Source of the DNA: Tersicoccus phoenicis
Lineage (GTDB): Bacteria; Actinomycetota; Actinomycetes; Actinomycetales; Micrococcaceae
Direction: 5' to 3'
DNA: 52,985 nt
NCBI RefSeq assembly: GCF_001968835.1
Contig: NZ_MRDE01000018.1
Span: 1 to 52,985 of the forward strand
Shown: positions 32,957 through 41,461 of the stretch, piece by piece
How the letters are laid out: the number at the start of each line of letters is the position of its first letter
How positions within the stretch are numbered: position 1 is the first letter of the stretch
Translations under genes and position numbers: made by a program
Notes under the pieces: generated by a model
Database searches by the model: none
The model's input: only the letters and a program-made list of their open reading frames with translations
What the model was told of the DNA's origin: nothing

Positions 32957-33400
32957 TCAGGATCCCGTGTTCTCGTCGGTCCCCGCGCCGGCGGAACCCT
33001 GCGCGGGATTGCGGCCGTTCCGGTCCGGGTGCTGGTCCTGCCGGGACTCACCAGCAGCACGCTTCTGCTCGGCGGCCGCCTCGTCAGCCCGCTTCTGCTC
33101 GGCCGCTCTTTCCGTGGCGCGTCTGGCCGCGCGTTCGCGTCGTTGCCGCTCGGCGAGGTCCGAGAGGAACCGTGGATCGTCGTCGGGCGCCAGAGGTCGG
33201 ACGGCCGGTGCCGCTTCGGGTATCGCCTGCGGTCGCCCGAACAGGAACCACAACACGACGCCGAACACCGGTACCACCAGGATGAGTACGAACCAGACGA
33301 CCCTCGGGAGCGCCCTGATCTGTGCGCGGTCGGACCGCACGCAGTCGACGAGGGTGTAGATCGTCGCGACCGCCAGCACGGCGAACGGCAGGTAACGCAT
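32957..33400 (-). CDS. PLDc_N-domain small membrane protein
   Basis: A 147-aa protein. Residues 1-55 hold two membrane helices with the phospholipase D N-terminal (cardiolipin synthase-like) motif, RYLPFAVLAVATIYTLVDCVRSD and RVVWFVLILVVPVFGVVLWFLFGRP. Residues 75-147 are a charged, Arg/Glu/Gln-rich tail with coiled-coil potential. There is no catalytic HKD domain, so it is not an enzyme. It converges on ccsB and has a leaderless start at ATG 33400 (TAGAAT 6 nt upstream). Confidence 0.87.
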   Translation of the reverse strand: MRYLPFAVLAVATIYTLVDCVRSDRAQIRALPRVVWFVLILVVPVFGVVLWFLFGRPQAIPEAAPAVRPLAPDDDPRFLSDLAERQRRERAARRATERAAEQKRADEAAAEQKRAAGESRQDQHPDRNGRNPAQGSAGAGTDENTGS

Positions 33401-33406
33401 GTCCGG

Positions 33407-33412
33407 ATTCTA
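33407..33412 (-). promoter_or_regulatory. -10 element TAGAAT for leaderless PLDc_N gene
   Basis: On the minus strand TAGAAT ends 6 nt before ATG 33400, with no Shine-Dalgarno sequence between. Confidence 0.55.
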
Positions 33413-33482
33413 GTCGGGGGATCTGGATGTCGGCTGGGCGGCCGCCGACGGCCGGTGGGGCGGGTCCTTCCGCGTCGACGAC

Positions 33483-33488
33483 TAGACT
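33483..33488 (+). promoter_or_regulatory. -10 element TAGACT for leaderless DUF4229 gene
   Basis: TAGACT ends 6 nt before GTG 33495. It lies about 70 nt from the divergent PLDc_N promoter. Confidence 0.55.
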
Positions 33489-33494
33489 GGGACG

Positions 33495-33887
33495 GTGGCC
33501 CTCTTGAAGTATTCCGCCGCCCGGCTCGGCCTCGTTGCCCTGATCTTCGCGCTCGGCCTGCTGCTCCGGCTCGGCATCGTCATGTCGCTGATCGTTGCTC
33601 TCGTCGCCTCGTTCTGCATCAGCTACCTCTTCTTCGGCCGGCTGCGGGCCGCGGCCGCAGCGCAGGTCGGTAACCGGATCACCGGCCGGACCGGTCGCCG
33701 GTCCACGAGCGAACGCGACGACGCGGCCGCCGAGGACGGTTACTGGGACGAACACGAGCAGGTCGCTCCGCGGGACGACGAGAATCCCGGGCCCGAGCGT
33801 GACCGGGACGCGGGATCGGTGCGGTCGTCGGGCGACGCGTCGGCGCGGGTCGCCAACCATCCGGCGGACCGGCGACCGCCCTCCTGA
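33495..33887 (+). CDS. DUF4229-family membrane protein
   Basis: A 130-aa protein. Two membrane helices (RLGLVALIFALGLLL and VMSLIVALVASFCISYLFFGRL) are followed by a hydrophilic Asp/Arg-rich tail that is probably disordered. This matches the actinobacterial DUF4229 family, whose genes tend to lie near menaquinone genes. Function is unknown. It converges on menA, 39 nt away. The start is GTG 33495, leaderless. Confidence 0.85.
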   Translation: MALLKYSAARLGLVALIFALGLLLRLGIVMSLIVALVASFCISYLFFGRLRAAAAAQVGNRITGRTGRRSTSERDDAAAEDGYWDEHEQVAPRDDENPGPERDRDAGSVRSSGDASARVANHPADRRPPS

Positions 33888-33926
33888 CTTGTTCCGCGGT
33901 TTTCGGGCCGCGGTGGCCGCGCGGGT

Positions 33927-34808
33927 TCAGGACGGGAGGTCGAGCAGGATCCCGATCGTGAACAGGATGCTGTATCCGAGGTTGATGAGTCCCGTCTGGC
34001 GCAGCACGGGAATGAGTTGCGCCCGGTCTTTCGCGGTCAACACTCGCCGGCAGGCCGGCACGCACACCGGCGCCAGCAGCAGCACGAGCAGCAACCAGGG
34101 GTTCGCGGGTGTCACCACGAGCACGAGCAACAGGGCGACGGCGAGCATCCCGACGTAGCTCCCTCGGGCCGCCCGGTCACCGAGCCGGACCGCGAGCGTG
34201 TGCTTGCCCACCGCCCGGTCCGTGGGGATGTCCCGGATGTTGTTGGCCATCAACAACGCGGTGGCGATCAGGCCGGTGGCGACGGCGGCTACGACGGCCT
34301 CGGCGCTGACGGTCAGTGCCTGGGTGTAGGTGGTCCCGAGGGTCGCGACCAGGCCGAAGAACACGAAGACGAACACGTCGCCCAGGCCGCGGTAGCCGTA
34401 GGGGCGGGATCCGCCGGTGTAGTACCAGGCGGCCGCCACGGACGCCGCGCCCAGGGCCAGCAGCCACCAGGTTCCGCTGAGCACGACGAGCAGGAGGCCG
34501 GCGACCATCGCCACCGCGAAGCAGCCGAGAGCGGCCCGCTTGACCGCGGCCGGGGACGCCGCGCCGGAGCCGACCAGGCGCAGGGGGCCCACCCGCGCGT
34601 CGTCGGTGCCGCGGATGCCGTCCGAGTAGTCGTTCGCGTAGTTCACCCCGATCTGCAGCAGCAGCGCCACGACGAGGGCGAGCAGGGCGCGGAGCGGGTG
34701 GAACGCGCCCAGCCCCGCCGCCGCGGCGGAGCCGGCGATCACGGGGGCCATCGCCATCGGCAGGGTCCGCAACCGGGCCCCTTCCACCCACTGGGCCGTG
34801 CTCGCCAC
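33927..34808 (-). CDS. menA: 1,4-dihydroxy-2-naphthoate polyprenyltransferase MenA
   Basis: About 293 aa UbiA-family membrane enzyme that joins the polyprenyl chain to dihydroxynaphthoate. Prenyl-diphosphate/Mg motif NYANDYSDGIRGTDD and the second Asp-rich motif NNIRDIPTDRAVGKHTLAVRLGD are present, with about eight membrane helices. Two GTG codons are close: 34814 overlaps the menE stop but is 1 nt from AGGAGG, whereas 34808 is 7 nt from it and gives the usual ASTAQWVEGARLRTLP start, so 34808 is chosen. Last gene of the menB-menE-menA operon. Confidence 0.95.
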   Translation of the reverse strand: MASTAQWVEGARLRTLPMAMAPVIAGSAAAAGLGAFHPLRALLALVVALLLQIGVNYANDYSDGIRGTDDARVGPLRLVGSGAASPAAVKRAALGCFAVAMVAGLLLVVLSGTWWLLALGAASVAAAWYYTGGSRPYGYRGLGDVFVFVFFGLVATLGTTYTQALTVSAEAVVAAVATGLIATALLMANNIRDIPTDRAVGKHTLAVRLGDRAARGSYVGMLAVALLLVLVVTPANPWLLLVLLLAPVCVPACRRVLTAKDRAQLIPVLRQTGLINLGYSILFTIGILLDLPS

Positions 34809-34810
34809 GC

Positions 34811-36028
34811 TCACGCCTCCTGTCCGGCCCACTGGGCCGCCATCTGGTTCAGGTCCTCGATCATCCGTTGCCGGTCGGGTTTGCCGGTGGGGAGCATGGG
34901 CAGGGCGTCGGTGCAGCGCACGAGCTTGGGTGCCAGCCGACCGCCCAGCCGAGCGCTCACGTGCGCGCGGACGGCGTCGGCCGTGGTGGACCCCGCGACC
35001 CAGGCGGCCACGCGTTGGCCCCAGAGCGGATCCGGCAGGCCGGTGACGAACGCGTCACGCACACCGGGCAACTCCTCGATGGTCTGCGCGAGCACCGTCG
35101 CAGAGACCTTGAGGCCACCGGTGTTGATGACGTCGTCGGCACGCCCGGTCACGGTCAGCAGTCCGTCCTCGAGGGTCCCGGTGTCGCTGGTGATGAACCA
35201 GCGGGTGCCCTCCCGCTCGGTGAACGCCGCAGCGGTTCCGCGCGGATCCCCGAGATAGCCGCCCGCGACCACCGGTCCGCCCAGGCGGACGATGCCGTCG
35301 TCGACCTCGGCCCGGACCCCGCTCAGGGGAACGCCGTCGTAGACGCAACCGCCGCAGGTCTCACTCATGCCGTAGGTGGTGATCACGCGAACACCGGCGC
35401 CTCGGGCCCGCGCCAGTAACCCGGGGTCGGCGCGGGCGCCGCCGAGCAGGACGGCGTCGAGGCCGGTCAGGACGGCGAGGTTGGCCGCCCGCTCCGCCGC
35501 GTCGACGGGCCGATCCGGTGTCCCGTCCAGGAGCAGGGCCAGTTGAGCCGGCACGAGGGAAGCGTAGCGCCGGTTTCCGTCCGGGTGCGCGGTGCCGAGC
35601 CGGGCTGCCGCCGCCCGGAAGCCGGACCCGTCGAACGGGACGGCGTCGTCCATCGCCACGGGGACGGTGCCGTCGAGGAGGGACCGGCTGAGCACCTGCA
35701 AGCCCGCCACGTAATGTCCGGGCAGGGCGAGCAGCCAGCGGCCGGGCCCGCCGAGACGGTCCCGGGTGGCGTCGGCCGACGCGCGCAGGGCCGTCACGGG
35801 CAGCAGCGTGTGCTTGGGGGTACCCGACGATCCGGAGGTGGAGACGACCGCCGCGGTCCCGTCGGGTACACCGGCTTGCTCGGCGAGCGCGGTCACGGTG
35901 GCGAGAACCTGCGGATCGGGGGACGCGACGATGGCCGAGCCGCCGTCCAACGCGGCCGCGAGCGGGCGGAGCAGGGCGAGCGGATCGCCACCGCGCGGGG
36001 TGAGCAGGGGGAGCAGGTCGACGGTCAC
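34811..36028 (-). CDS. menE: o-Succinylbenzoate--CoA ligase MenE
   Basis: A 405-aa acyl-adenylate-forming enzyme that activates o-succinylbenzoate in menaquinone synthesis. The AMP-binding P-loop is [33 protein letters not shown] and the hinge region [18 protein letters not shown] are typical; the C-terminal catalytic Lys is in [10 protein letters not shown]. The protein is shorter than many ligases, as usual for actinobacterial MenE. It lies 16 nt after menB and shares its stop region with the menA start. GTG 36028 is the start. Confidence 0.95.
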   Translation of the reverse strand: MTVDLLPLLTPRGGDPLALLRPLAAALDGGSAIVASPDPQVLATVTALAEQAGVPDGTAAVVSTSGSSGTPKHTLLPVTALRASADATRDRLGGPGRWLLALPGHYVAGLQVLSRSLLDGTVPVAMDDAVPFDGSGFRAAAARLGTAHPDGNRRYASLVPAQLALLLDGTPDRPVDAAERAANLAVLTGLDAVLLGGARADPGLLARARGAGVRVITTYGMSETCGGCVYDGVPLSGVRAEVDDGIVRLGGPVVAGGYLGDPRGTAAAFTEREGTRWFITSDTGTLEDGLLTVTGRADDVINTGGLKVSATVLAQTIEELPGVRDAFVTGLPDPLWGQRVAAWVAGSTTADAVRAHVSARLGGRLAPKLVRCTDALPMLPTGKPDRQRMIEDLNQMAAQWAGQEA

Positions 36029-36044
36029 GGTGCGGGACGCCGAC

Positions 36045-37037
36045 TCAGAAGTAGTGCGGGAAGCGAGACCAGTCCGGGTCGCGCTTGTCCAGGAACGCGT
36101 CGCGGCCCTCGACGGCTTCGTCGGTCATGTACCCGAGCCGGGTCGCCTCCCCGGCGAAGACCTGCTGACCGAACATGCCGTCGTCGGGCAGGTTGAACGC
36201 GAACTTGAGCATCCGCAGGGCCTGCGGGGACTGCCGGGCGATGTCCGCGGCGTACGCCAGCGCCGTCCGCTCCAGATCCTGGTGGTCGACGGTCTCGTTC
36301 ACGGCGCCCATCCGCACCATGTCTTCGGCGGAGTACTCGCGGGCCAGGAAGAAGATCTCGCGGGCGAACTTCTGGCCGACCTGCCGGGCCAGCAGCGCCG
36401 AGCCGTAGCCGGCGTCGTAGGAGCCGACCGTCGCGTCGGTCTGCTTGAACTTCCCGTGCTGACGGGACGCGATGGTCAGGTCGCAGACCACGTGCAGACT
36501 GTGTCCACCACCGGCTGCCCAACCGTTGACGACGGCGATGACGATCTTCGGCATGGTCCGGATCAGGCGCTGCACCTCAAGGATGTGCAGGCGGCCGGCC
36601 CGCGCCGGGTCCACCGTCTCGGATGTCTGCCCCTCGGCATACCGGTACCCGTCCCGGCCGCGGATCCGTTGGTCCCCGCCCGAGCAGAACGCGTGGCCGC
36701 CGTCCTTGGGGGAGGGGCCGTTGCCGGTCAGCAGCACGGTCCCGACATCGGGAGTCATCCGGGCGTGATCGAGGGCCCGGTACAACTCGTCCACCGTGTG
36801 CGGGCGGAAGGCGTTGCGGACCTCGGGCCGGTCGAAGGCGATCCGCACGGCCGGCAGGTCCATGACCACGGCGCCGTCGGCGTCGCGCTCGACCTGCCGG
36901 TGATAGGTGACGTCGGTGAAGCCGAAACCCTCGACGGGTCGCCACTGCTGCGGGTCGAAGACGTCGGAGATCGACGCGGGTACCTCGTCCCGCCGGTGGC
37001 CGGGCTGTGCTGGGTCGTTTTCGGCGGGCGTCGTCAC
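36045..37037 (-). CDS. menB: 1,4-Dihydroxy-2-naphthoyl-CoA synthase MenB
   Basis: A 330-aa crotonase-fold enzyme that cyclises o-succinylbenzoyl-CoA. Motifs are [39 protein letters not shown], the catalytic Asp in [22 protein letters not shown], and the C-terminal [18 protein letters not shown]. About 35 residues at the N terminus precede the core, a length seen in actinobacterial MenB. The start is GTG 37037, leaderless from TACAAT. First gene of the men operon and divergent from lactate dehydrogenase. Confidence 0.97.
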   Translation of the reverse strand: MTTPAENDPAQPGHRRDEVPASISDVFDPQQWRPVEGFGFTDVTYHRQVERDADGAVVMDLPAVRIAFDRPEVRNAFRPHTVDELYRALDHARMTPDVGTVLLTGNGPSPKDGGHAFCSGGDQRIRGRDGYRYAEGQTSETVDPARAGRLHILEVQRLIRTMPKIVIAVVNGWAAGGGHSLHVVCDLTIASRQHGKFKQTDATVGSYDAGYGSALLARQVGQKFAREIFFLAREYSAEDMVRMGAVNETVDHQDLERTALAYAADIARQSPQALRMLKFAFNLPDDGMFGQQVFAGEATRLGYMTDEAVEGRDAFLDKRDPDWSRFPHYF

Positions 37038-37043
37038 CCGGCA

Positions 37044-37049
37044 ATTGTA
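37044..37049 (-). promoter_or_regulatory. -10 element TACAAT for the leaderless men operon
   Basis: On the minus strand TACAAT ends 6 nt before GTG 37037. This is one of the best -10 matches in the window. Confidence 0.6.
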
Positions 37050-37130
37050 GTGGCGCGGCGTACGGTTCGATTCGTAGGCTGGTGCCCGGCAATCCGTTCG
37101 CGGGTGCCGTGGACGGAGAAGGGATCAGCC

Positions 37131-38084
37131 ATGACGACGACGTCCCGGTCGAAGCTCGCGGTGGTCGGAGCCGGCGCGGTAGGAACCTCCCTCGCCTACG
37201 CCGCGCTGATCCGCGGATCCACCCGCGAGGTGGCCCTCTTCGACATCGCCACGGAGAAGGTGCAGGCCGAGGTGCTGGACCTCGCCCACGGCACCCAGTT
37301 CACCGGATCGTCGAGGATCACCGGTGGTGACGACCCCGCCGTCGTCGCGGGCGCCGACGTCGTCGTGATCACCGCCGGGGCGAAGCAGCAGCCCGGGCAG
37401 ACCCGGCTCGACCTGGCCGGGGCGAACATCGCGATCCTGACGTCCGTCCTGCCGCGCCTGCTCGAGCAGGCGCCGGACGCGGTGTACGTGCTGGTGACCA
37501 ACCCGTGCGACGTGCTCACGGTCGCCGCCCGCCGGATCAGCGGCCTGCCCGCGCATCGTGTGTTCTCCTCCGGCACCGTGCTGGACACCTCTCGACTGCG
37601 GTGGCTGATCTCGCAGAAGGCCGGCGTCTCGACGTCCAGCGTGCACGCCACCATCGTCGGTGAGCACGGGGACAGCGAGTTCCCCCTGTGGTCCAGTGCC
37701 ACCATCGGCCTGGTGCCGATCCGGGACTGGACGGTCGACGGGCGGCAGCTGTTCACGTGGGAGTACCTCGAACAGCTCACGGACCAGGTGGTCAACGCGG
37801 CGTACACCGTGATCCGCGGCAAAGGGGCGACGAACTACGCCATCGGCCTCTCGGGCGCGCGGATCGTCGAAGCCGTCCTCCGCGACGAACACTCCGTGCT
37901 GCCGGTCTCCAGCGTGCTGGACGACTACGCGGGCATCACCGGCGTCGCCCTGTCGGTGCCGACGATCGTCGGCGGAAACGGCATCGAGCGGGTGCTGGAG
38001 GTGCCGATGAACGGCCGTGAGCTGGGCCTGCTGCGGGAGTCGGCGGGCACGCTACGGCAGACGCTGGCCAGTCTGGGGTTCTGA
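37131..38084 (+). CDS. ldh: L-lactate dehydrogenase
   Basis: A 317-aa NAD-dependent enzyme reducing pyruvate to lactate. The Rossmann motif is [19 protein letters not shown]; Arg of the substrate loop is in [16 protein letters not shown] with the Gln (of KQQPGQ) that favours lactate over malate; NPCDVLT and the catalytic His179 in GEHGDSE follow. ATG 37131 is preceded by GGAGAAGGG. It is divergent from menB. A palindromic element follows 27 nt after the stop. Confidence 0.95.
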   Translation: MTTTSRSKLAVVGAGAVGTSLAYAALIRGSTREVALFDIATEKVQAEVLDLAHGTQFTGSSRITGGDDPAVVAGADVVVITAGAKQQPGQTRLDLAGANIAILTSVLPRLLEQAPDAVYVLVTNPCDVLTVAARRISGLPAHRVFSSGTVLDTSRLRWLISQKAGVSTSSVHATIVGEHGDSEFPLWSSATIGLVPIRDWTVDGRQLFTWEYLEQLTDQVVNAAYTVIRGKGATNYAIGLSGARIVEAVLRDEHSVLPVSSVLDDYAGITGVALSVPTIVGGNGIERVLEVPMNGRELGLLRESAGTLRQTLASLGF

Positions 38085-38111
38085 GGGTTTTCTGGCGAGC
38101 CACCCACCCAT

Positions 38112-38177
38112 CGCCGAGTGTGCGGACGTTGCCTTCATCGGGACCGGATGCGTGCGTGATCCGGCCACTCGGCGGAG
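38112..38177. repeat. 66-nt palindromic element, copy 1
   Basis: Outer inverted repeat CGCCGAGTG (38112-38120) / CACTCGGCG (38166-38174), with an inner CCGGAT/ATCCGG hairpin. It matches copy 2 at 39244-39309 in the same orientation at 59 of 66 positions. It lies 24 nt from the 3' end of the DUF559-like gene. Confidence 0.82.
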
Positions 38178-38201
38178 TACCGTGCACTGCACCGCAGCCC
38201 G

Positions 38202-39164
38202 TCACCGCAGCCGGAGCGCCTGCGCGCGAAGCGCGTCCTCGACCTTGACGACGGCGCGCGGAACCAGTCCTGAGCGGTGCGGGACGACGACGCGGAGGTC
38301 GTCGGCGCTGATCCGCACTTCGACCCAGCCGGCGGCCACTGTCAGGTCGGTGCGTTCGATGTCCAGCCGGTGCTGCAGCGGATCCGCATGGTGGGCGCCG
38401 TCGTACTGGACGCAGACCCGGTGTTGTCGGAATGCCAGGTCGGGGAAGACGCGCCGCCACTGCCCGGGGATGACGAGCACGACGTTCAGCTCGGGCTCGG
38501 GCAGACCGGCGCGAACGACGAGGAGCCGGAGTTGGGTCTCGGGCGCCGAGTCACTGCCGACCCGCACGAGGGCCAGGGCGGCCCGTGCCGCTCGCACCCC
38601 TCGGGCGTGCGAGCTGGCACAGCGCTCCTCCAGTCGTGTCGGCGTGCTCAAGGTGCGACGGGGCGCCGGGCGATCGTCGGGGTGTGCGCACACGATGGCG
38701 TCACCGAGGGCCACGAGTTCATCCTCTGTGAGGACCGGTGCGAGATCGAGGTAGGTTCGCTCGACGCTCGTCACGGTCCACCGGCCGCGCCTGCGCACGT
38801 CCTCGGGCAGGAGCGCGGTGCGATGAGCGGTCACACCACGACGCCGGACATGCGCGGCAACGCTGTCGTGAGTCGGAAGACTCAGGTGGACGACCGGGTC
38901 CTCGGTCAGCCGACGGGGGAGGGGCAGTTGCCACCACAGGGCGGCGGTCTGGTGGCTCACGACGGCGTCGCTGTGCAGGACCAGCAGGCCCCGCGCTACA
39001 GCAAGCGGGTCCGGTTCCGCCGCCGATGACAGCCGTAGTGAGCGCGACGGTGCGACCAGATCGCGGCCGCGCAGTCTTGCGGCGGTGACGCCCAGATCGA
39101 GGGCCTGATCAACGGTGAAGCACGCGTCACGGAGTGAGAGCGGGAGGGGGAGAGCTGGTCTCAT
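38202..39164 (-). CDS. AbiEi-like antitoxin-domain/DUF559 (VSR-like) protein
   Basis: A 320-aa protein of a type abundant in actinobacteria. The N-terminal third has a winged-helix, AbiEi-antitoxin-like region (CFTVDQALDLGVTAARLRGRDLVAPSRSLRL). The C-terminal part resembles the DUF559/VSR endonuclease fold: PDLAFRQHRVCVQYDGAHHADPLQHRLDIERTDLTVAAGWVEVRI, with Asp and aspartate/glutamine positions of a PD-(D/E)XK-like core. No partner toxin gene is adjacent. Function is unproven; nuclease or regulatory roles are both possible. ATG 39164 lacks a Shine-Dalgarno sequence; CATGCT 6 nt upstream may be a leaderless -10. The gene is bracketed by two copies of a palindromic element. Confidence 0.75.
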   Translation of the reverse strand: MRPALPLPLSLRDACFTVDQALDLGVTAARLRGRDLVAPSRSLRLSSAAEPDPLAVARGLLVLHSDAVVSHQTAALWWQLPLPRRLTEDPVVHLSLPTHDSVAAHVRRRGVTAHRTALLPEDVRRRGRWTVTSVERTYLDLAPVLTEDELVALGDAIVCAHPDDRPAPRRTLSTPTRLEERCASSHARGVRAARAALALVRVGSDSAPETQLRLLVVRAGLPEPELNVVLVIPGQWRRVFPDLAFRQHRVCVQYDGAHHADPLQHRLDIERTDLTVAAGWVEVRISADDLRVVVPHRSGLVPRAVVKVEDALRAQALRLR

Positions 39165-39243
39165 GGCGCCAGCATGAACCTGAGGGCGTCGGGCTGCGCC
39201 GAGTTATCCACAGGCGGCCCGGGGTGTGGGTCCGCTGCCTCTC

Positions 39244-39309
39244 CGCCGAGTGTGCGGACGGTGTCGTCATTGGGACCGGATGAGTGCCTCATCCGGCCAC
39301 TCGGCGGAG
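39244..39309. repeat. 66-nt palindromic element, copy 2
   Basis: This copy has a 12-bp perfect outer inverted repeat if three more bases are included (CTCCGCCGAGTG at 39241-39252, CACTCGGCGGAG at 39298-39309). It also has a perfect inner 9-bp hairpin with a 3-nt loop (CCGGATGAG/CTCATCCGG). It lies about 80 nt upstream of the DUF559-like gene. Confidence 0.85.
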
Positions 39310-39353
39310 AAACTGGCTCGCGCCTCCGGAAGCCCGTCGCGCGCCGACACACG

Positions 39354-39398
39354 TTGACCCGTCCCGCACCCCGTGACATTCTTGAACGATCGGTCGGT
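39354..39398 (+). promoter_or_regulatory. Promoter and TetR-type operator of the thiolase operon
   Basis: TTGACC (39354-39359) and CATTCT (39377-39382) are spaced by 17 nt. AACGATCGGTCGGT (39385-39398) covers the expected transcription start. Its reverse strand reads ACCGACCGATCGTT, close to the ACCGANCGNTCGGT type bound by TetR-family regulators of acyl-CoA catabolism (PaaR-like, from memory). A regulator gene is not in the window. Confidence 0.5.
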
Positions 39399-39476
39399 AT
39401 TTCGTCGGCGGACACCCCTGTGCCCGTGATCGGCGCGGGACCCGGCCGCCCCCGCAACTGGACGAAGGAGTTCCCG

Positions 39477-40673
39477 ATGCCCGAAGCGTTTCTCGTCGGC
39501 GGTGCGCGCACCCCGGTCGGCCGGTACGGCGGCGCTCTGTCGTCCGTCCGCCCGGACGACCTCGCCGCGCTCGTCGTCAAGGAGGCAGTGCAGCGGGCGG
39601 GAGTGCCGTCACACGTCGTCGAGGAAGTGATCCTCGGCAACGCCAACGGCGCCGGTGAGGAGAACCGCAACGTCGCACGGATGGCCTGGCTGCTGGCCGG
39701 CTTCGAGGACAGCGTCCCCGGCATCACCGTCAACCGCCTCTGCGCGTCGGGCATGAGTGCCATCATCATGGCCAGCCACATGATCAAGGCCGGCGCCGCG
39801 GACGTCGTCGTCGCCGGCGGCGTCGAGTCGATGTCCCGCGCCCCGTGGGTGATGGCCAAGCCGACGACGGCGTTCGCCAAGCCGGGGGACACCTTCGACA
39901 CCTCCATCGGCTGGCGGTTCGTCAACCCCCTCTTCCAGGCGCAGGAGAAGACGACCTACTCGATGCCGGAGACGGCCGAGGAGGTCGCCCGCGTCGACAC
40001 CATCAGCCGCGAGGACGCCGACGCGTTCGCCGCCGGCTCCCAGGAGAAGGCCATCGCCGCCATCGCGGCCGGGCGGTTCGCCGACGAGATCGTTCCCGTC
40101 ACGGTGCAGACGCGCAAGGGCGAGACCGTCGTCGACACCGACGAGGGTCCCCGGGCGGGTACCACCACGGAGGTGCTGGCGAAGCTCAGGCCCGTGGTGA
40201 AGGGCGGCAGCGTCGTCACCGCCGGCAACTCCAGCTCCCTGAACGACGGCGCGTCCGCCATCGTCGTCGCCTCTGAGGCCGCGATCGAGCAATACGGACT
40301 GACGGCCCGCGCCCGGATCGTCGACGGCGCCTCCGCCGGCGTGCCCGCCCCCGTCATGGGGATCGGCCCCGTCCCCGCCACGCAGAAGGTGCTCGGCCGC
40401 ACCGGCTGGTCCCTCGACGACCTCGGCGCCGTCGAACTCAACGAGGCGTTCGCCACCCAGTCCCTCGCCTGCATCCGCCGACTCGGCCTGGATCCGTCGA
40501 TCGTCAACAACGACGGCGGAGCCATCGCGCTCGGCCATCCGCTCGGTTCGTCCGGTTCCCGGATCGCGATCACCCTGCTGGGTCGGATGGAACGTGAGCG
40601 TGCGGAGAAGGGCCTGGCCACCATGTGCGTGGGCGTCGGCCAGGGCACCGCCCTGCTGCTGGAGCGGGTGTGA
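39477..40673 (+). CDS. Acetyl-CoA acetyltransferase / 3-ketoacyl-CoA thiolase
   Basis: A 398-aa thiolase. The nucleophile Cys89 is in VNRLCASGMSAI; VELNEAFATQ, the His motif NNDGGAIALGHPLGSSG and the second Cys in CVGVGQGTALLLE complete the active site. It cleaves 3-ketoacyl-CoA or forms acetoacetyl-CoA; exact chain-length preference is not visible. ATG 39477 follows AAGGAG by 6 nt. First gene of an operon with an enoyl-CoA hydratase (2-nt gap) and 3-hydroxyacyl-CoA dehydrogenase, together making the last three steps of beta-oxidation or of the phenylacetate lower pathway. Confidence 0.94.
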   Translation: MPEAFLVGGARTPVGRYGGALSSVRPDDLAALVVKEAVQRAGVPSHVVEEVILGNANGAGEENRNVARMAWLLAGFEDSVPGITVNRLCASGMSAIIMASHMIKAGAADVVVAGGVESMSRAPWVMAKPTTAFAKPGDTFDTSIGWRFVNPLFQAQEKTTYSMPETAEEVARVDTISREDADAFAAGSQEKAIAAIAAGRFADEIVPVTVQTRKGETVVDTDEGPRAGTTTEVLAKLRPVVKGGSVVTAGNSSSLNDGASAIVVASEAAIEQYGLTARARIVDGASAGVPAPVMGIGPVPATQKVLGRTGWSLDDLGAVELNEAFATQSLACIRRLGLDPSIVNNDGGAIALGHPLGSSGSRIAITLLGRMERERAEKGLATMCVGVGQGTALLLERV

Positions 40674-40675
40674 CG

Positions 40676-41461
40676 ATGGCCGACTACACGACGCTGATCC
40701 TGGACGAGCGCGAGGACCGGGTCCACGTCGCCCTGAACCGGCCCGAGGTCCGCAACGCCATCGACGCGACCATGGTCGCCGAACTGCACGACGTCTGCTA
40801 CCGGCTGGAGCGTGAACCGCGCATCCTCATCCTCTCCGGCACGCCGGCTACCGAGACGGCGAAGGGCGTCTTCGCCTCCGGTGCGGACATCGCGCAACTG
40901 CGGGAACGCCGCCGTGAAGAGGCGCTCGCCGGCATCAACGCGAGCATCTTCATCCGCGTCGCGCAGCTGCCGCTGCCCGTGATCGCGGCGCTGGACGGGT
41001 ACGCCCTGGGAGGTGGCGCCGAACTCGCCTTCGCCGCCGACTTCCGGATCGGCACGCCCAGCGTGAAGATCGGCAACCCCGAGACGAACCTCGGCATCAC
41101 CGCTGGCGCCGGCGCCACCTGGCGGCTCAAGGAACTGATCGGCGAGCCGCTGGCCAAGGAGATCCTGCTGGCCGGGCGAGTGCTCGACGCCGACGAAGCC
41201 CTCGCCGCACACCTGATCACCGAGGTGCACGAGTCCGCGGACCTGCTCGCCGCCGCACACGCGCTGGCCGACCGGATCGCCGCCCAGGACCCGCTCGCCG
41301 TCCGGCTGACCAAGACCGTCTTCCACGCCCCCCGCGAGGCGCACCCCGTGATCGACACCCTCGCCCAGGGCATCCTGTTCGAATCCGACGCCAAGTTCAC
41401 CCGGATGGACGCCTTCCTGACCGGACGGGCCTCCCGGACCACGAAGGGAACCGCGACATGA
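40676..41461 (+). CDS. Enoyl-CoA hydratase/isomerase family protein
   Basis: A 261-aa crotonase-fold protein. The oxyanion-hole segments are FASGADIAQL and ALDGYALGGGAELAFAADFRIG; the second catalytic segment PETNLGITAGAGATWRL keeps Glu in the ETNLG position, where hydratases have one of their two glutamates. The first glutamate position (usually E in GGGxELA) is also present. It hydrates enoyl-CoA between the neighbouring thiolase and dehydrogenase steps. It begins 2 nt after the thiolase stop and overlaps the next gene by ATGA. Confidence 0.92.
   Translation: MADYTTLILDEREDRVHVALNRPEVRNAIDATMVAELHDVCYRLEREPRILILSGTPATETAKGVFASGADIAQLRERRREEALAGINASIFIRVAQLPLPVIAALDGYALGGGAELAFAADFRIGTPSVKIGNPETNLGITAGAGATWRLKELIGEPLAKEILLAGRVLDADEALAAHLITEVHESADLLAAAHALADRIAAQDPLAVRLTKTVFHAPREAHPVIDTLAQGILFESDAKFTRMDAFLTGRASRTTKGTAT

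Larger units (their letters stand above)
39165..39476. other. Intergenic region upstream of the thiolase operon
   Basis: No gene is supported here. The region holds a perfect DnaA-box-like TTATCCACA (39204-39212), palindromic element copy 2 (39244-39309), a sigma-70-type promoter (TTGACC at 39354-39359, 17-nt spacer, CATTCT at 39377-39382) and a TetR-type operator at 39385-39398. Confidence 0.65.

Noticed and set aside
33894-33913. CCGCGG-N8-CCGCGG hairpin between the DUF4229 and menA genes
   Set aside because: Only 6-bp arms made of a common GC-rich palindrome; expected by chance at this base composition.
38202-39164. Type IV toxin-antitoxin pair
   Set aside because: The N-terminal domain resembles AbiEi antitoxins but no AbiEii-like nucleotidyltransferase gene is adjacent; the neighbours are ldh and a thiolase operon.
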